A stretch of 5,710 nucleotides of DNA from Chromatiales bacterium (GTDB taxonomy: Bacteria; Pseudomonadota; Gammaproteobacteria; Steroidobacterales; GCA-2729495), in the NCBI GenBank assembly GCA_030614035.1, contig JAUWKW010000109.1, forward strand, positions 1 to 5,710, in the 5' to 3' direction. Both the position numbers and the translations under genes were made by a program. Positions within the stretch are counted from its first letter, which is position 1. Every line of letters begins with the position of its first letter. Under the pieces are notes generated by a model. That model did no database searches and was not told the origin of the DNA. It saw only the letters and a list, made by a program, of their open reading frames with translations. Positions 5,189-5,710 of the stretch are shown piece after piece.

Positions 5189-5575
5189 CTATGGCTCGAG
5201 CCGCTTGTAGTACTTCCATTCAAATCGCGGTGTGCAGATGCAGAGAAAGCTAAGGTCTTGGTCGCCGAAGTTTGTAATTCTCTGCCGAACCCCCGGGGGT
5301 ATAGTTACTACATCGCCAACACTGACACCCGTTGGCGGTTCATCGCCAACCTCCACCCGCGCTGTCCCGCTGGTAATCACGTAACGCTCGGTAATGCCGT
5401 CTAGGTAATGCCACGCTGTCGTAATGCCCGGTGAGACACGCGCCTCGGCAATTGATAGGTCAGCTTCCTCCGGTACGTTCGAAAGCTCCCTGATATAGCA
5501 CCGCTCGTCGCTTTGGTACTTCGCGCCCGCATCGGCTTTCCTGATCGTTCCCTTGAACTTGCGCCGACCGGCCAT
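5189..5575 (-). CDS. Cupin-domain protein with incomplete metal-ligand set
   Basis: The 128-residue protein is a single cupin beta-barrel. Motif 1 is PGITTAWHYLDGITERYVITSG (49-70; His56, Glu63, Gly70 visible as PGITTAWHYL and TERYVITSG). Motif 2 is GDVVTIPPGVRQRITN (87-102). The usual second His of HxH is Leu58, and the His of motif 2 is Gln98, so only His56 and Glu63 remain of the four standard ligands. The FLCICTPRF ending (110-118) resembles a known group of small cupins related to COG0662. Members of this superfamily include isomerases, dioxygenases and non-catalytic binders; the reaction here is unknown. The ATG at 5575 lies nine bases after the stop of the hydrolase remnant, with GGAG at 5588-5591 somewhat far upstream, which points to co-transcription with the hydrolase. 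Confidence 0.85.
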   Translation of the reverse strand: MAGRRKFKGTIRKADAGAKYQSDERCYIRELSNVPEEADLSIAEARVSPGITTAWHYLDGITERYVITSGTARVEVGDEPPTGVSVGDVVTIPPGVRQRITNFGDQDLSFLCICTPRFEWKYYKRLEP

Positions 5576-5584
5576 CCGTCTCGG

Positions 5585-5710
5585 CTACTCCAGTCGCCCC
5601 GCCAACCACGCCGCGACAGCCTCGATGAACTCCTCGGGGCATTCTTCCTGGGGCACGTGCCCTCAATTCGGCAACACCGCGAGTCGTGAATTCGGCAATT
5701 CAGTATCGAG
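5585..5710 (-). pseudogene. Alpha/beta hydrolase C-terminus with an in-frame TGA (partial)
   Basis: The frame entering from the right edge reads LDTELPNSRLAVLPN, TGA at 5663-5665, then GHVPQEECPEEFIEAVAAWL and AGRLE to a TAG at 5585-5587. Both halves match the C-terminal end of alpha/beta hydrolases, where GHVPQEE.P contains the catalytic His followed by the last helix. The TGA sits at the residue before Gly-His, which is often Ala, Ser or Cys. Termination there would remove the catalytic His and the last helix, giving an inactive product. A single G-to-T change at plus-strand 5663 (Cys TGC to TGA) explains it, whether as a true nonsense mutation or a sequence error. Recoding of TGA is possible but unsupported. 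The gene start is outside the window. The cupin gene follows after nine bases. Confidence 0.7.

Noticed and set aside
5193..5202. Palindrome GGCTCGAGCC as terminator of the cupin gene
   Set aside because: It lies inside the cupin coding end, cannot form a stable loop and has no T tract.
5460..5666. Minus-strand frame of 68 codons across the hydrolase/cupin junction
   Set aside because: Arg/Gly-rich shadow in a different frame from both the hydrolase remnant and the cupin.

Overview
The window looks like ordinary chromosomal DNA from a moderately GC-rich gammaproteobacterium. The best clue is the left edge, where a di-haem cytochrome c4 gene is followed by a DsbA-type oxidoreductase. That gene pair is familiar from Pseudomonas-like and related gammaproteobacterial genomes. 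Codon use and short or overlapping gene spacing fit this. A closer taxonomic placement cannot be made from the sequence alone.

Left part (1-1101, plus strand): the C-terminal 73 residues of cytochrome c4, then a complete lipoprotein-type DsbA with an unusually acidic linker. Both act in the cell envelope. Centre-left (1126-2509, minus strand): three molybdenum-cofactor genes in transcription order mocA-like nucleotidyltransferase, moaD, moaE. moaD and moaE overlap by ATGA. MoaD and MoaE together form molybdopterin synthase, and the MocA-like enzyme would convert Mo-molybdopterin to the cytosine dinucleotide form used by xanthine-dehydrogenase-type hydroxylases. Their 3' end converges on dsbA with only 24 bp between stop codons.

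A 238-bp region (2510-2747) divides the divergent mocA-like and dksA-like genes. It holds two adjacent perfect palindromes, an imperfect hairpin, a weak candidate promoter and a leader inverted repeat. The short TraR/DksA-family zinc-finger gene (2748-3092, plus) ends inside the stop codon of the convergent VOC gene.

Right part (3089-5710, minus strand throughout): reading in transcription direction, the end of an alpha/beta hydrolase gene interrupted by an in-frame TGA, a cupin protein, a small four-helix membrane protein, a 343-residue conserved protein that resembles the DUF6687 family, and a VOC/glyoxalase-fold protein whose ATG directly follows the DUF6687-like stop. Hydrolase and cupin are closely spaced, as are DUF6687-like and VOC. 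The membrane gene stands apart with its own upstream region containing a 12-bp palindrome.

No RNA genes, CRISPR arrays, insertion sequences or phage genes are visible. The items most worth a second look are the TGA at 5663-5665, which sits where hydrolases often have a Cys just before the catalytic His, and the HxDxDG motif in the DUF6687-like protein. I found no clear sign of a novel multi-gene system.
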